DNA from: Oribacterium sp. | GTDB taxonomy: Bacteria > Bacillota_A > Clostridia > Lachnospirales > Lachnospiraceae | Assembly: GCA_017940955.1 (NCBI GenBank) | Contig: JAGAXP010000023.1 | Span: forward strand, 1 to 16,040 | DNA length: 16,040 bases | Direction: 5' to 3' | Shown: one piece after another, positions 15,962 through 16,040 of the stretch | Layout: each line of letters begins with the position of its first letter | Position numbering within the stretch: the stretch's first letter is position 1 | The notes under the pieces: generated by a model | Seen by the model: only the letters and a program-made list of their open reading frames with translations | Told to the model about the DNA's origin: nothing | The model's database searches: none | Position numbers and translations under genes: made by a program

Positions 15962-16038
15962 AATTGGTCTCCTGTATATTGAATTAGGTTATCACAAACT
16001 TCCTCTTTCGATTTATCGACATAAACTCGAGTATTATT
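15934..16038 (-). CDS. Possible 3' end of an upstream gene overlapping the YdbC start
   Basis: One minus-strand frame is open from the window edge to a TAG at 15934-15936, giving 34 residues ('NNTRVYVDKSKEEVCDNLIQ' followed by 'YTGDQLCQILNTRS'). The first 25 residues have a plausible coding look. It would overlap the YdbC-like gene by 28 bases. It is too short to identify and may be chance. Confidence 0.25.
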   Translation of the reverse strand, partial: NNTRVYVDKSKEEVCDNLIQYTGDQLCQILNTRS

Positions 16039-16040
16039 AA

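Noticed and set aside
1..16040. CRISPR array, tRNA, integrase or complete insertion sequence.
   Set aside because: No regularly spaced repeats, tRNA-like cloverleaf, recombinase motif or transposase was seen on either strand.

Overview
This 16 kb window is AT-rich bacterial DNA. Every credible gene lies on the minus strand, so transcription runs from high to low coordinates. Codon style, AGGAGG-type ribosome sites and protein flavour suggest a Firmicute, most likely a Clostridia/Lachnospiraceae gut or rumen organism (inference; there is no rRNA or marker gene here). I see no tRNA, CRISPR array, transposase or intact insertion sequence.

The content is a defence-type island. In the order of transcription: (1) a small PC4-like single-stranded-DNA-binding protein of the YdbC family (15749-15961); (2) McrB (13340-15730), a GTPase-type AAA+ motor with an EVE modified-base reader, and McrC (12285-13340), its PD-(D/E)xK nuclease, whose start overlaps the mcrB stop; (3) a 274-base gap holding a fragment of a broken gene (12207-12280); (4) a 1676-residue SF1 helicase with a C-terminal Vsr/MTES_1575-like nuclease and an extra C-terminal domain (6980-12010); (5) a zinc metallopeptidase with an ArdC-like N-terminus (5992-6870); (6) a TPR protein with a NucS-like PD-(D/E)xK nuclease (4442-5974); (7) a one-pass membrane protein with a BamE/SmpA-like domain (4081-4422); (8) a second YdbC-like gene (3810-4022); (9) a nucleoside 2-deoxyribosyltransferase-like protein with an extra N-terminal domain (3159-3791); (10) an SF2 DEAH helicase with a C-terminal HNH nuclease (856-3120); (11) an unrecognised 177-residue protein translationally coupled to it (326-859); (12) the start of a small GNAT-type acetyltransferase (1-252), which may be host core sequence beyond the island.

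Gaps between genes are mostly under 60 bases and several genes overlap, so the window reads as one long operon or two joined ones. The two YdbC genes are paralogues (66 of 70 residues identical, about 84% in DNA), and each is followed by the next gene after exactly 18 bases. The gene fragment after mcrC is a 74-base piece of the deoxyribosyltransferase gene with an in-frame stop. Together these suggest that a YdbC-deoxyribosyltransferase module once existed twice and that one copy was overwritten by mcrBC.

The most interesting candidate for an undescribed system is the group YdbC, deoxyribosyltransferase-like protein, SF2 helicase-HNH and 177-residue protein (326-4022): a ssDNA binder, a possible nucleotide-handling protein, a DNA motor with nuclease, and an unknown partner. 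The function is inferred from domains and neighbours only.
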